Below are positions 38,826 through 51,515 of a stretch of 64,000 nucleotides of DNA, piece after piece. This stretch comes from Paramyrothecium sp. XJ0827. Lineage: Eukaryota > Ascomycota > Sordariomycetes > Hypocreales > Stachybotryaceae. Both the position numbers and the translations under genes were made by a program. The stretch spans positions 3,534,001 through 3,598,000 of the forward strand of contig JAJFPB010000006.1 in assembly GCA_020881915.1 (NCBI GenBank). Direction: 5' to 3'. Numbering within the stretch: position 1 is the first letter of the stretch; each line of letters opens with the position of its first letter. The notes below the pieces were generated by a model. That model saw only the letters and a list, made by a program, of their open reading frames with translations. It was not told the DNA's origin and did no database searches.

Positions 38826-41800
38826 CTACGCTTTCGTTCCAGCCAGAAGTTCCGCTCCGTAGTCATCATCGTCGTCCGGGTCCTCGATGCTAGTCCTGCT
38901 CTTCGCTTCCCTAACCTCTACCGGATGCCCTTCCGCCTTGTCATCTCCGGCACCCGCTGCAGGTACCACAACGTCATGCCTTGGCCCTAGATCATCATCG
39001 TCGTCGTTGCCCTGCGAACTGCGCTCTTTTTTCACGCCAAAAGGCCACAGCCCGCTTAGGGTCCTTGTGTTCTCCTTGGCTGGGTTCACTGCTAAAGGCT
39101 TCAAGACAACGTTGCCGCCTCCATTATCTCCAGCCTTGTCCCCTTCGGCCATGGCAAAGTCTCCAAACTCGTCATCGTCATCTGAGTCGTCCCCGTCTTT
39201 GCTTATGACGCCCCTCCACCACGCACCTCTGTTATCGCCGCGCGAGTCATCATCGTCGTCGTCCACGTCAACATCATCGTCGGCATCAGCAAAAGGGTCC
39301 AAGGCATCGTCGTCGTCAGCGTCATCGTTGTGCAGCGTCGCCGATGAGGCTTGTGACGATTGATTGTTCTTCTGATGCATTGCTAGCCGGGCGGCAAGTT
39401 GCAATCTAGCCCTCGAGGGAGGAATGTTCAGTGGTGGAGGAGGTGGTGGCGGTGGTGGTATTGATGGCGGCGCCAATGACCCGCCCGGGTTGTTCAACGA
39501 GTCGGTGTATGAACGGAACTGATTATATGATCATCAGCAAATGAAACTCAACGTTGGCCAAAGATTGCAAGAGAACAAAAGAAACAATGTGCAATGGCCA
39601 GCGGCGGCTCGGGTTTCCAAACGCCTCATCGCTGCACCCAAGTGAGGTCCCATGATTTCCATTTCCTACATCGCCATACATGCAACCTCAACCCCCAATA
39701 CACCTGTCCGTGACTCATCATACATCGAAGCCCGACATGTCACGGCCATGTAGGCCGAGGGCACGCCCACTCCTCCTAAATACACATGCCCGCGAGTGTT
39801 GATACAATCCATCCAATACAATACTCGGGGTCGAGAACTCAGTAGCCCCTAGCACCAACTTCCTCGATTTGCTTGCTCATGCCATCGAGACTGCTGCTAG
39901 CGTCCGCTTTCCTCTTTGCCGATCAGGCTAGAATCCCTGGAAGTCTTCTGACCACTCCTACAGGTGGTTTGATCCTGCTAAATATTCCTCCATATGCTCG
40001 TCGTCTTCCTCTTCACGACGCCATAGTTCTTCCCGGTAGCCAGTGATCTGAGCATCGATACCCGAGGAAGGCGGTGCAGGGGCCATGTATATCTCCATCT
40101 CTGTATCCGGCTCCGGCGAGTCCTCGTGGATCGATTCTGGGGACCTCATGATAATATCCTCCGGCGAGTCTGCGAGGCCGCTGGTCTCGAAGAAACCTTT
40201 GCCGCGGCCTCTAAAAAAATGTTCACTTACCTCGGAGTTAACATCCTCCTCATCATTGTCGCCGTCTTCGTCTTCTTCGTCACTGCTGCTTCCGAAGCCT
40301 GACATCAAAGTTCCTCCACTAATGGCGAAGGGACCGACTCCGTTCCCTCCGTTCTCGTTCAACTCAATACCGCCATTCAAACCTGCGTCGGAAAGTGCGC
40401 TTGAAACACCGACACTCTGGTTCCCGCCTCCACCTCCGCTTCCGCTTCCGCCTCCAAGCCCAGACAGCCCAACTCCGCCCAGGCCTTGCCCGCTTATGCT
40501 GCCCCGGTGGCCCAGCGCAACTTCTGGACGAACGCCACCGAGAATCGCGTTGTCTCTCTCGCGAGTCTCCGCGAGAGCACCTTCAACGTAATTGATCCAA
40601 TCCTGGCTCATAACTCTATCCAGCACGGTCTCAGACAAGAGCTCAGGCGGGTTGCGCTCAGTGAACTTGACGACCTCCTCAGCAATAAGTGTGAGGTGGC
40701 CCATGTAACCCATGCGAGTCTTGGTCTTAGCTTGCGACTCGTCGCTTGCCTTCTGCCCGTTGATGATGGCAGTAGTTACATCGGCTGCTTCGAATAGCGA
40801 AACAGCAAGCGTGGGGTTGTAGCCGCGGTCCATGGGGCCATTGAAAACTTGCTGGACGATGTCGTAAACAACGTTATGTAGGAAATTGTTCCATGGGTAA
40901 GCGAAGAAGAATGACTATTGAGATTAGCGTAGGAATCGAGGTACTAGGTCTGTGTCTTACCAAGATGGTCGGCACAACCCGATGCTCCACGAACTGCATT
41001 TTCAGGTAGTCGCCCACGACGGGTTCAACGGGAGCAGGGTCATCGTCCTTGGGAGGCTCTCCAGCAGGAGGGTGCAGAACCGTAGTCGCAAGCACAGACT
41101 CTCCGATCGATGATTGTGAAGCAGGGAGGGTCTCAGAAGGTGTCTCCTCAAGCGTTTGCTTCGCTTCCGTTCCCTGAACAGCCTCTGGAGCTGGCGGAGC
41201 GGCGAAAAGAGGGGCAGGTTTGTCCTCGGGATGAGGCGACAAGGCGCGCTCCGACTCGGAACTGGCTGATTCTGCGGGAGGAGCCACATCTGAATCACCA
41301 GACTTGGGTCCGCCCGGCGACAGAGGGGCGGGAACGGCTGAGCCCACTTGCGTGTCAGACGTTGCACCTCCACTACCTGTGACGGTAGTATTGGGCTTCT
41401 CTGTTGTAGTTGCGTCCTCGTCAGTTGATGGAGTGGCAGCAGGGCTAGAACCCTCTTGGGCGTGCTGAGTCGACTTGGGCTTGGTCGGCGATAAGGGAGG
41501 AACAACCAAGTCCGGCTCCTCGAACCGTTGCTCGTTGATTTTGTCCTCGGTTGTCGCCAGCCTGGGAGAGCTGAGAGGCTCATCCACAAACTCATCGTCA
41601 TCCTTCTCCAAGAAGGAGGCCAAAGGCGCCGCTGGTATGTCTTCTTCCGCTTTAACAAACTCGTGAGAAGTATCCTCGCTCATCTCCTTGCTGGGTTCGA
41701 CTTCTTCGAAACCGTCGTCATCAGCATTGGTGACTTCGAGGCGACGGCTGTCGTCCTGAGTAGGTTGGGAAGCGCGCAAAGTGAGATCCTCACTGTGGCT

Positions 41801-43169
41801 TTCACTCTCCTTCTGCGGGCCAAGCTTGCCTTCTTTGCGAAGCTGCGTTCGATGAGCGTCGCGAATCGATATCAGTTGCTCGGATCCGACTTCGTTCAGA
41901 AGCCCCATGTTGCTGCAATGCAGGAGTTCAGCCATGAGTTCACACGTCTTGAAGCGATCGAAACCAAGCGGCTGCAGCTTATCCCCGAACGTTGATGCGA
42001 GGCTGGCCTTTTGCGTGGGCGCATCCATGATGAAGCTCATGAATTTGGGTACGTTTTGAGCGAACAGCCGCAATAGCGTGCCGAGATAGATTGGGTCGCG
42101 ACTGGATGGCACTGCGTTTGCTTCTGTGCCCACGTCCGGGTCGTAATCGGAGTTGTTCTTTCTAATGACTTCAATGATGATACCTACACCGACAGTGAGA
42201 GGATTGCCTCCACCAAGCATGTAACCAACGAGTTGCTCGACGCAAGGCTTTGAAACGAGCTGGCGGGTGAGCTCGTTCGGGCCGATGCATTGCTGTTCGT
42301 TCTGGGAGGCGTTGGCGGAGATGGTAATGATGGCTTTGATGAACTCTCCGGCGGCGGTTTGCATCACCCAGCTATTCTCGGGGCTGAGGCAGGACAAGAG
42401 AGAAGGGATTATATCTTTCGAATGTAGCCACTAAATCCAGATAACTTTGTCAGTTGACGCAAGAACGAGGAAAGAAACGGGGGTTAGCTCGCATAGGACG
42501 CACCTCAACAACGCCCTGGCCGCCCTCGCTGCGATCAAGAGCAATGATCTTAAGGAGAAGATCCATAATCATGGGGCACTCAACGTGCTTGAGAAGGTTC
42601 GGAACAGCATCGGAAAGGCCGCGCAGCAGCTTCATCATGTCCTCCGTCTTCTTCTCAAATAGCGACTCGTTGACCTTTGTGAAATAACTGGCCTGCAGAG
42701 GGTCAAGAGGGGCGGGGCGGGAGAGGAAACCCCAGAAGTTGCGAACAAGGTCACGGTTTTCTGTGAGAGCCTCGTAAATGGACCATGTATCGGAGCTTAG
42801 CACCTCGCAAGCCACAAAGGCATAGCGATTACGCTTCTTTTCTTGCTCATCGTCCTCGCTGGTGTCGGCGTCGGCAGCGCGCGAGGCGCCGGGGCGGGAG
42901 AAGGGCAGCAGGCGAGTCCTGGCCTTCAGTTCATCATCGGCAGTCTCGTCAGGGGTGGCGACGACTTCGAGCTTGGGAGCGACGACATAGTCGAGCAGCT
43001 TCTTGAGGACCTTGTCCTCGCGCAGGTACTCGATGAGCTTGGTGTTGTGCTGCTTGAGCTCTTGGATCAGATCGCTTTCATCCAGCAACTCCTCCAAAGT
43101 GAAGTCGGGCTTGTCGAGGATGGTATCGATGGTGGAGATGTTGGCGTAGCCTCCAAATCTCCAAAACAT
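38826..43169 (-). CDS. SIT4 phosphatase-associated protein (SAP family)
   Basis: Likely regulatory subunit of the PP6/Sit4-type serine/threonine phosphatase, acting in the cytoplasm in cell-cycle and nutrient signalling (family knowledge). Exons in order are 43169-42504, 42430-40961, 40914-40231 and 39518-38826, 1,170 residues, all junctions in phase 0. It starts MFWRFGGYANISTIDTIL, a conserved SAP N-terminus, and the helical SAP repeat region spans roughly residues 1-400. A long acidic, Ser/Pro/Thr-rich linker follows (about 400-680), then a second conserved segment beginning SFFFAYPWNNFLHN. The last exon carries FRSYTDSLNNPGG, a polyproline run, SRARLQLAARLAMHQ and acidic DDDD runs, as in other filamentous-fungal SAPs. 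The last intron (40230-39519, 712 bases) is very long and its first 273 bases continue the reading frame. Confidence 0.92.
39958..40230 (-). other. In-frame extension into SAP last intron (alternative C-terminus?)
   Basis: If the GTAAGT donor at 40230 is not used, translation continues for 90 codons to a stop at 39958. The added peptide is acidic and Ser/Pro/Glu-rich (for example GLADSPEDIIM and RREEEDDEHMEEY), similar in character to the protein's own linker. The spliced form has the family-typical ending, so this would be a minor isoform or a composition effect. Confidence 0.35.
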
Positions 43170-45660
43170 GGTGGCAGGCTAGGTCACAGCGCCGGCCGGG
43201 GAGGAGGACCGGCGGGGAAGGCGGCGGCAGGAAGCGAAAATGGCGATGCGGGCAGGATCGAGGTTCATGTACCGAGCTGTGGAGGACGCGGTTAATGTCA
43301 AGATGCTCAAACGTGCGTTCCGCAGGCGGGGAGCGCGAGGTAGGAGGAGCGGAGAGGCTCCCATGCGATGGCTTATGTGAGGTAATGGGATAAGGCAAGG
43401 ATGGGATGGGATGGGATAGGATAGGAGACCTCGGCGGGTGGGGGGTCACAAGGACGGACGGAGGGTAGGGCAGGGCACTTGCGCCCTCGCGAGCGACGGG
43501 CGGCCGGGGGGAGAACGGACGAACCCTTGATCTATATCATTCCTGGAAGACGACGCCGACGGCAAAGGAGGGTATCGCAGTGGGCAGAGGCGTGGTCGGC
43601 AGCGGGATTGAGGATGTCGTCGTCAATGGCTGGAGGTGGGAGAAAGTTGTGCGGGAGGGAATGGGAAACGGACGGACGGTACCTGAGGTACTAGCGGCGC
43701 TACGCGAGATACCTGCGAGGACGAGCGATTGTGCCACGCGAGCAAGTACCGTGACGGTACCGTGCCTTACCTTGCCGCCAACGCCATGTCGCCGGCCCAC
43801 CGCAACAGCCTTGCCCAAGGCCCGTCACCTGTACCGGTACCTGTGCGGTCGTAGTCAGTGATGTCAGGCCCCCTCGGATGATGGAGGGGATAAGAGTACA
43901 GAGAGGTAGACCGCCTCCATTCAGGTCCGTGGCCGTGGCCCTTGCAGGGTAGGTAGCATGCTCGTTATGTGCCGATGAGGATCATGTGCCTTACTCTTCC
44001 ATCGTCTTCTCTGCTTCAGTTCACCAGCTGTACCTTATGGCTCTGTTTCCAGTCTACGAAATCCTGTTCCAGGTACCGTGTCGCCCCTCGAGGTAGGCAG
44101 AGTACTACCTACATGATAAGCGAGGGATTACAGTCCGAGAGAATGATAACGCCTTGGTTTGTATTCATATTGCAATTGCGACGACGAAGAGCCATGTAGC
44201 GCCAAGTCTGTTGCCATCGCTTACAAAGGGAATCATAGGACTGGAGAGAAATACTGGGTTTGGTTTTACTTGGTGATGTGATTTTTGCTAATATGTACCC
44301 GTCACTGCTGCAGTTAATTACCAGTGAATGTACGCGTAAAGGATCTCGGTACCTTTGGCCGTCAAGTTGTACCCGCAAGTTTCAAGGTACCTTTCTTTTT
44401 GGACATTCGAAGCGGTAAGTCAGTTGGGCGCATGCGGTGGTGCCCAATCAAGCCGTCTTTGAAGCATCGTTTCTTTACTAGCAGCAGTTCTAAACGATCC
44501 GGCTATGCGCAGATCTTAACTTGGGTAAGTAAAAGTACACGTAACTCAATCTGCCTCGCCGTGACTCTGTCAACTGCTGGTCTCCCCAGCGATGTCAACT
44601 GCAAACCATTTGCGACCTCAATCTCCTGGAGGAGCGTCATCTGGACTAAAGCAAAGACAGTGCTTACCACGGATACGTCACCTGACCAGAGCACCACAAT
44701 ATTATGATTGCCTTCATCAATAAGGTCATGCATAAATTGACCGGTTCCTTGACGCAGTCTCGGGGCCTTCTACGGATACCACCTACCTTACGCTAATCTC
44801 GGACTAATCTCATCATCCGCTCTCGCACATACACGCATGGTGAGACACTGCGGTTCCAGGAATTAATCCTGGGATGCCACGTTTTCGTGTGCCGCCGCTT
44901 GGACCCTGACCCCGATTCTGGCCCCCTTCTCGACTCCCTTCCTTCAGAAGCTGAGTCAAACTCGCATCTGTTTCCTCGGTGTAGTGCACTTCAGTTTCAA
45001 CACCTGGAATCGGCGCCGCGTGATCCTGCCCCTAAGCCTGACCACTGCTAGATGCGGTGAGAACCTCACCGCCGCGGCGTTTTGGTTGGCTCTAAACAAG
45101 TTGAAGCGAGCGCTACTCTCTAGGTGCCCTCGCAATAATAGAGTATCAGCATCGTGCTTTAATATGACTTCGAGGGGTATTCTTTAGGGATCGCCAAGAT
45201 GTCATTCCATTCAAGCCCTTGAGCTGATACCTAAACTCCTCTTGTCTGGCTTAAGAATAATAAAAGAAGAAAAAGAAAGTAAGAGTAGAAATAGCACCTG
45301 CAACCAGCTCGTCGGATTCGAGTAGTCCAACGGCGGGCCGATACCAGCTCGTACTTCTGGCATGGTATCGCAGGTACATCGTAGTTGAACGCTTGAAAAC
45401 TTCTGCGCTCAATCGCATCAAAATACCTTACCTTAAGGAAGCGATTTGTCTGATCACATGGGCCCCCCAAAGGGAGACTTCAAGTGCCTTCCATCAAGCT
45501 TGCGCTGAGCTAAATCGATTTCACTACATCTCTTCTTGTTTGGCTCTTAGGCATGCTTTGCTCCAAATCTTTGCTGGCTAATAATTCTACTATATGCTTT
45601 CACACATGGCTCTTGTATAAGTACTAATCGTGCGCTCCCTGGGCGACAGCACCTGCTGCC
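43170..45660. other. Intergenic region between SAP and GMC genes
   Basis: No gene is supported. It holds the SAP 5' flank, a GGGAT tandem (43401-43424), and clusters of GGTACC/TACCTTA words (43678-43776, about 44340-44395, 45424-45440). A 76-codon minus-strand frame at 44503-44733 has a protein-like look but no family or splice context that I can defend. Confidence 0.55.
43401..43424. repeat. (GGGAT)n pentamer tandem
   Basis: Between four and five copies of a pentamer about 230 bases upstream of the SAP start codon, with GGATA variants at one end. Confidence 0.8.
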
Positions 45661-47548
45661 TCACTTCCGGTCCTCCTTGATCAGATCCGCAGCCCTCTCT
45701 GCCACAGCGTAAACTGTGTTCACGATGTTACCCAATGGCTCAAGGGGCACAACGCTGGCATCGACGATCCTCAGACCCTTCGTGCCATAGACACGTAGGC
45801 GTTCATCTACCACACCACCTAGCTCCTTGGGCAGCATGGCACATGAGCTGGTAGGGTGGAAGACACTGATCTGGCGTTGGCGAACGACCTCACGCGCGTT
45901 CTCCAGTGTGTCACCCTGAACCGATGGGTGGCGTGCTCCATCGACCTTGAAAATCCCAGATAGCGGCTCAGTCTTGACCAGCTTCTCCACAAACTGTACG
46001 CTGTGGGCAAGCAGTTCCAGGTCGACGGGGTTGGCATTGTATTTGGGATCCCACGTTGGCTTGACGTTGATGTCGCTTGACGTAATGTGGCAATTGCCAC
46101 GTGAGAAGGGATGGTTGAGAATTGTCATGACGGTCATGTAATTCTCAGGCTGCGAAGGAACAATGTACTCAGCCATGTTCGCTGGTTGGTCCTTGATGGT
46201 GATCTGGGAGGGGAAGAGGATATGTTGAATCGCTGGCTCGTCCTCTGCGAGCACTGTCTCCCGCAATATCTCAGTCTCCTTCTCTGTTGCCGGCAGCTTT
46301 TGCGAAGCTTCAGCCTTGGGCAAAGCCTCGTTCAAGATGGCCTCCTTCACTTCTCGTGAAGCCACTCCGTTGCCATCAGTGAGAGGTGTATACGCGACTG
46401 AGATGGTGCTCTGGCCTAAGGGTCCTTCTTGGGTAGTCATGTACTGTCCAACGAGGGCATTCAGCACGTTGGGGTCACGCAGCAGATCGCCGGAGGGCAC
46501 ATCGGCGTTGACCTCATAGCTCTGGCACACAATGGGATGGTCTTGCATGTGCTCGCCGACGTTGGGGTTGTCGACCAACACGGGAATGCCAAGGCTTTCG
46601 AGCAGCGCCTTACCACCAATACCGGAAACTTCCAGGAGCTGAGGAGATTGCAGTGCACCAGCAGCCAGAATCACCTCACGCTTGGCCTTGTAGGTCTTCT
46701 CCGAGCCATCGTTACCTCGAGCGGAAATGCCCGTTGCAACCACATCACCAGAATCCTGCTTCTCCAGCAGAATCTTGGTCACCAAGGTGTTGGTAAGCAC
46801 AGACAGATTCTGTCGCTTCAAGACCTCGGCGCCGAGGTATGCAGTTTGCGAGAAGCTCCTCGTTTTGGTAGCAGGGTCAATTGTAGCTCCGTTTTGGAAG
46901 GCTCCCATGGCCTTGCCGGACCTCGGATCAGCTGTCATTTTGAGCCCAAACTTGGCGAAAGCACTCATCCACGCTGTGTTGACAGGACCAAATCCTTCGC
47001 CGAAGGATACCTGTACGGGTCCATCGCCCTTCAGAGACTCATCATGATACGTCATGCCGCAGATGTCCCGCGTTGAGACGTTCGGGTCGTGGACCGTACC
47101 CGACTTACGGTAATACGGCACCAGACTATCGTAGTCCCAACCCTTGTTGCCGAGCTTCGCCCAGCTGTCAAGGTTGTGGCGTGATGGATAAAGGGCCATC
47201 ATGAAGTTAATCGCAGAAGAACCGCCCAGGCACTTTCCTCGGGCTTGGTTGATCTGACGATTGTTCAATGTGGGCTGGTTACCGATTAGCAAAAGCACGC
47301 TTTAAGATCCGACATGGACGCACCTGTGGAGGTGAGTTGAAGTTCCAATCGTACTCATCCTTGCCATAAGTGGCAGCCACCAAGCCTGGCGTCAGGATCA
47401 AGGGATCGCTTCCACGATCGCCACCAGCCTCGACTACCAAAACCCGAACGTCCTCATCTTCACTCAATCTGGAAGCAAGGACAAGACCAGCGGTACCGCC
47501 GCCGGCAACAATGTAGTCAAAAGGCGACTCAAAATCTTGGGCAGCCAT
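45661..47548 (-). CDS. GMC-family FAD oxidoreductase
   Basis: Predicted FAD-dependent alcohol/choline-type oxidase or dehydrogenase. Exons are 47548-47324 and 47274-45661 with a 49-base phase-0 intron (GTGCGT donor, CCAG acceptor), giving 612 residues, typical for the family. The Rossmann nucleotide-binding motif is DYIVAGGGTAG at residues 11-21. The first GMC signature is ARGKCLGGSSAINF (about 86-99), and the second is GALQSPQLLEVSGIGG. The C-terminal catalytic region has HPTSSCAM with His near 548 and GNIVNTVYAVAE with Asn near 591. There is no signal peptide, so it is likely intracellular, unlike secreted aryl-alcohol or glucose oxidases. An insertion of about 60 residues, Glu/Lys-rich (EASQKLPATEKETE), lies in the substrate domain. 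The substrate cannot be told from sequence. It is divergent from the rhodopsin-domain gene over 2.4 kb. Confidence 0.93.
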
Positions 47549-49991
47549 GATGCTGATTAGTTATGTTTGTAGGAATGACAACGAACTATTACACAAATAT
47601 TAAGCAGCTACTGCAGAAGAAAGGGAAGAGGGGCGCATACTTCATTTATCAACGTCCGACAAGCGTGCGCCTCCCGCTGTCATCCGTGCACGGCATTTAC
47701 GCTTATTGTTGGTAGTGCTGTACAACGGTGACTGCCGCAAGCCTCCGGCTGGTGCTGGGATCATCGGCCGAGAGACAGTGGACCGCTTGGAGATATAGTC
47801 TACAATAAGGAGACGACGGAGGCCAACCGCAGGGCGGTTACCTGTCACACAGCTCCATTCCTAAAAAGGGGTCCTGTGTTTTGCCCGTGGGGAAGCAAAT
47901 CTCCTATCTCCTAGAGACCCTCATTGGCCCACTTACGTTGGCCTCCTGAGAAATGGTCTTCGACGTACGACTTTCGAGCGAACACGTGCAAGAAAAAAGC
48001 ATCTGTCACCCTCACCTGGGCGGTACATTCTGACCTTGATTCCAAAACTAGCCTCAGTATTTGGTTGGTTGGCGGATGGCCGTTGCGTACTCGCCGATAA
48101 AACACTCCGGACAACCATACAAATTCGCCTGGAATATCCTATGGCCATGTCTGCACTGGTTGAAATGTTGCACAAAAGACCACTGTACATACCCGTTTCC
48201 CAGGAGACTTATTCTGGCCTATCTCTACTAGTCGAACCGGCCGCTACGTCTACGCGGGACGAAAAAACGGAGCAACAGGGCTTAGAACATACATACGGAG
48301 GAAGGATAAACTAACGTCGCAGGATGTCCAGCACTAAGCCCAAGACTTCTTTGGTCACCGAGACTGGACAGACGTTTTCGGGCAACGGATACCGCTTTCA
48401 GAAGCCGACCGTTGATCGCCTGTCTGTCGGGACATGACCCTTGTGGCAAACCCCTCTTATTACGCATGGCAGAGCACGTTCCGTCTGCCTACACACTGCT
48501 CTCGTTGAAGAGGGGGAGCCATCGGGACCTTGTAAGAACCCGCAACACATGTTCAAAGCCACCGTTGCGTATATTCCACCATAAATCCTACGCTATTGCC
48601 GTGTCCACTTCCTTCGCAACCTGAATAGTGGCGAGCAAGATATCTTGGACCTAATTGCAAAGGCAGTGTGGGTCGGAATCCATCGCGCGTTTTCTGATTT
48701 GTCCGGTTCATCCTCTCCTTTGCCGAAGGTACCCATCACCCCTATTCCGAGTGTAGTCGGCCTTCTACGCCATAACACTAGTTCTGATTTCTTCCTCAGA
48801 TTGGTTTCTGTGAAAAATGCTCCGCAACTGGAGACCCGGTTTATAGATAGAAGCCCTGACTCTAGGCCTGAACCTTTGTCGAAGCCCCCTGCGTCTGGCA
48901 GCTTGGCTTGCCTTTCGCTGTCAAAACACGGCTGTGGCGCCGCTTTAGCCTGGCCATTGGGTTAACGGCGGCCTTTTCCGAGGACCCCATGCCCCGTGAA
49001 AGGCTAACTAACCTGTGCATCTGCCGAAACCATCACAAGTGCGATGGTGGTCTAAGGCCACTCGCGCAAAGGCTCCTTCATTACACTCTGTCAACCAGTT
49101 TATTATAAGCTATTCTATCATAATCACGTGTGCAACTTCCGATGTGCGTGACCGAATCCTTCCTGGTATGCGGAACACGGGTAGCTACATCGATGAAACG
49201 CTGTGGGCGAGGCCGTCCTGGTCGGAGATGTTATGCCGGATGCCAATGCATGCCATGGGATGATCCATGGCCAACGCGTCATTTGCTGGGCCCTCCGCCT
49301 GCAGGGACATGTAGCCCTTGCTACCGTTGGCACCCCGAATTAGCGCGTATCGCTGGGATGTCTTGTTCAACCAAAGGTCCTTGGAATGGGACTGCCGTAT
49401 CCGAGCCGCGCTGGCCCATTGGAAAGCGCGCTTGTTCATGCGTCTCCGGCAACATGGAGCAGGCATCACATGTTTTGGCTTTGCAAATCTTTGCCAGAAT
49501 GTATGTTCTTAAGCGTTTTGACCCACCGCCGGAGCAGGGTGCCTTTGCCTGTCCCCGTTGCCGCAACGCAGCAGCCATGGATGTCAAGCAGCGGGCTCCC
49601 CAAAGCCAAGGAGTAAATTTGGAATAGTCCAGGCCGACGAATGTGTTTTTGTGTTCTGCTTGTCCCGCAACAAGGGCCCTCCATGGCTTGAGAAGATTTC
49701 GATACGCAGAGCAGCGTCGGCAGTGAGCAAGGGGAAGGGGAGTTCTTCGTCCAGTGTTTTGTTTTCTAACTGCCGGGCGAGACTTGTGTTCCTGAGATAT
49801 AACACGGAGCTCGAGACCGTCTGGCCGATCGGCCGGGAACTCTTGAGGGGTTTGGGCAGAGGTCTACTGTTGACGGCGTCTGAAAGGCTATCTTCTTTGG
49901 CTCATTCTTCGGCCGTCTCACAGCGTCATTCTCGCCGTTGTTGGTGCCTTTTCTTTCTCATCAACCTTCGATCAACCAACAACTGGCCGCC
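47549..49991. other. Divergent intergenic region, GMC / rhodopsin-domain genes
   Basis: The region contains the promoters of both flanking genes. No gene, RNA or strong repeat was recognised; open frames up to about 165 codons at 49130-49627 overlap opposite-strand frames and lack features. Confidence 0.55.
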
Positions 49992-51232
49992 ATGGATTTT
50001 CCAACGGAGGTGACATGGAATGAGATGCCGACGTTACCGGTCGTCAAGGCGCATCTCATTGTCGTCTGCGTCGTCGTGGCCATCGCGGTTGTAGTCGTAG
50101 GCTTACGAATTACGATTCGGATCACGAAGGGTGTCAAGATGTGGTGGGACGACTGGTTATGTCTCGCGGCTTTGGTGAGTTGCGCGCTTCGTTGGGAGCG
50201 ACCGATAGCTGACAATGCGCATTCAGCCCCAAGGTATTGGGATGCTGGTAATCCAGGGTTTGTACACGAAGCTGGGAGTTGGATTTGACATTACGGAAAC
50301 GATCCTAAACATGCCTCTAATTCTCAGGGTTAGTTGCTTGCCATTGAGCTGGGTCAACTTGCCCGTGGACTGACGTGATTTCCAGCTTCTTGTTGCGTAC
50401 GAGTTCATCTACTCGACTTGCATTTCCACAATCAAGCTTTCCATGCTGTTTTTCTACCTCCGAGTCTTTGTCAACGAGGGCCTCCGCAAAGCCACCAAGT
50501 ATACGATGTACTTCGTCCTTTTGTGGTCAACGGCGAACTTCCTGCAGGTCTTCCTGATCTGCCGCCCGTTCAGGAAAACGTACGATCCGACTACGCCTGG
50601 TTCGTGCGGCGACCAGATAGCCAGCTTCATCGCCATCGGCGCCTTCAATGCCATCACGGACGTCATGATCCTGACCTTGCCATTGAAGACTGTCTGGAGT
50701 CTTCAGATGAAGCCTGCTGCAAAGATTGGTATCACCGGTGTCTTTGCGGTCGGCCTAATGTAAGTATGAACGAGTTGCACCATGGATTTAGGTTGTCTAA
50801 CGATTCACCAGCGTGTCTATCATCGCCATCGTCCGCATCGAATCCCTCACGCAGTTAGATCTCAACAACCTGACCGGGACCATGATTTATGCCGACTTCT
50901 GGTCTGCGTTGGAGCCTAACCTCGGTATCGTCTGTGTTTCGCTGCCGATGCTAGGCCCTCTCTGGTCCAGCTGTACAGTCCGTTTCAAGAGCCAGCCGGA
51001 ACCCTCAGGGCCGTCCGCCGGGTCCTACAACCAAGGGTCAAAGGCCTTCAACCGCCTGCACGACAGCCACGAGTTGGATACGATGTATGGGATGACCGAC
51101 GATGTGCATTACTCCAGTGATGTTCACAAGACCTCGGCCGGTGCCAGAGAAGAACGAGGTAGCCTAAGTGGCAGCGAAACGGCTCTGGCACCCGAGCAGG
51201 TGCCGACCTCAAAGCCATTGGGAACGACCTAA
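49992..51232 (+). CDS. Rhodopsin-domain integral membrane protein (Pth11-like, no CFEM)
   Basis: Seven-helix membrane protein of the large fungal family with a rhodopsin-like fold often called Pth11-like receptors; roles in surface or nutrient sensing are known for only a few members. Exons are 49992-50174, 50227-50328, 50386-50759 and 50812-51232, giving 359 residues; donors are GTGAGT, GTTAGT and GTAAGT, and all phases match. The first helix follows a short extracellular N-terminus. The family WWDDW motif comes after it, then the Tyr-rich helix LSMLFFYLR, a conserved RPFRKTYDP loop, and the last helices. A hydrophilic, Ser-rich C-terminal tail of about 95 residues is presumably cytosolic. 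No CFEM cysteine domain precedes the membrane part. It is convergent with the subtilase gene, 283 bases apart. Confidence 0.88.
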
Positions 51233-51515
51233 GTGCGGCACTAGGAGTTGGCTGGGATGGAAAGTGATCGCAACGATATGATTCGCAAACTATATAATAC
51301 ACTGTACAAAAGGGCTCAACAGAAAGAAATCCCCCGAAGGCTCTGAGAGAGGCTGCGACACCAACCCGTAGAAGTCTTCGGCAATCTAGACAATCCACAC
51401 TATGTTATCCTTCCAACAGAGCAGTACGAAACAAAACCAAGATAAATCGAAGTTGGTTCGAGGAATATGTCACTAGCGCCCAATTTCACCAGTCTCAGCA
51501 ATCAATGAGCAAGTA

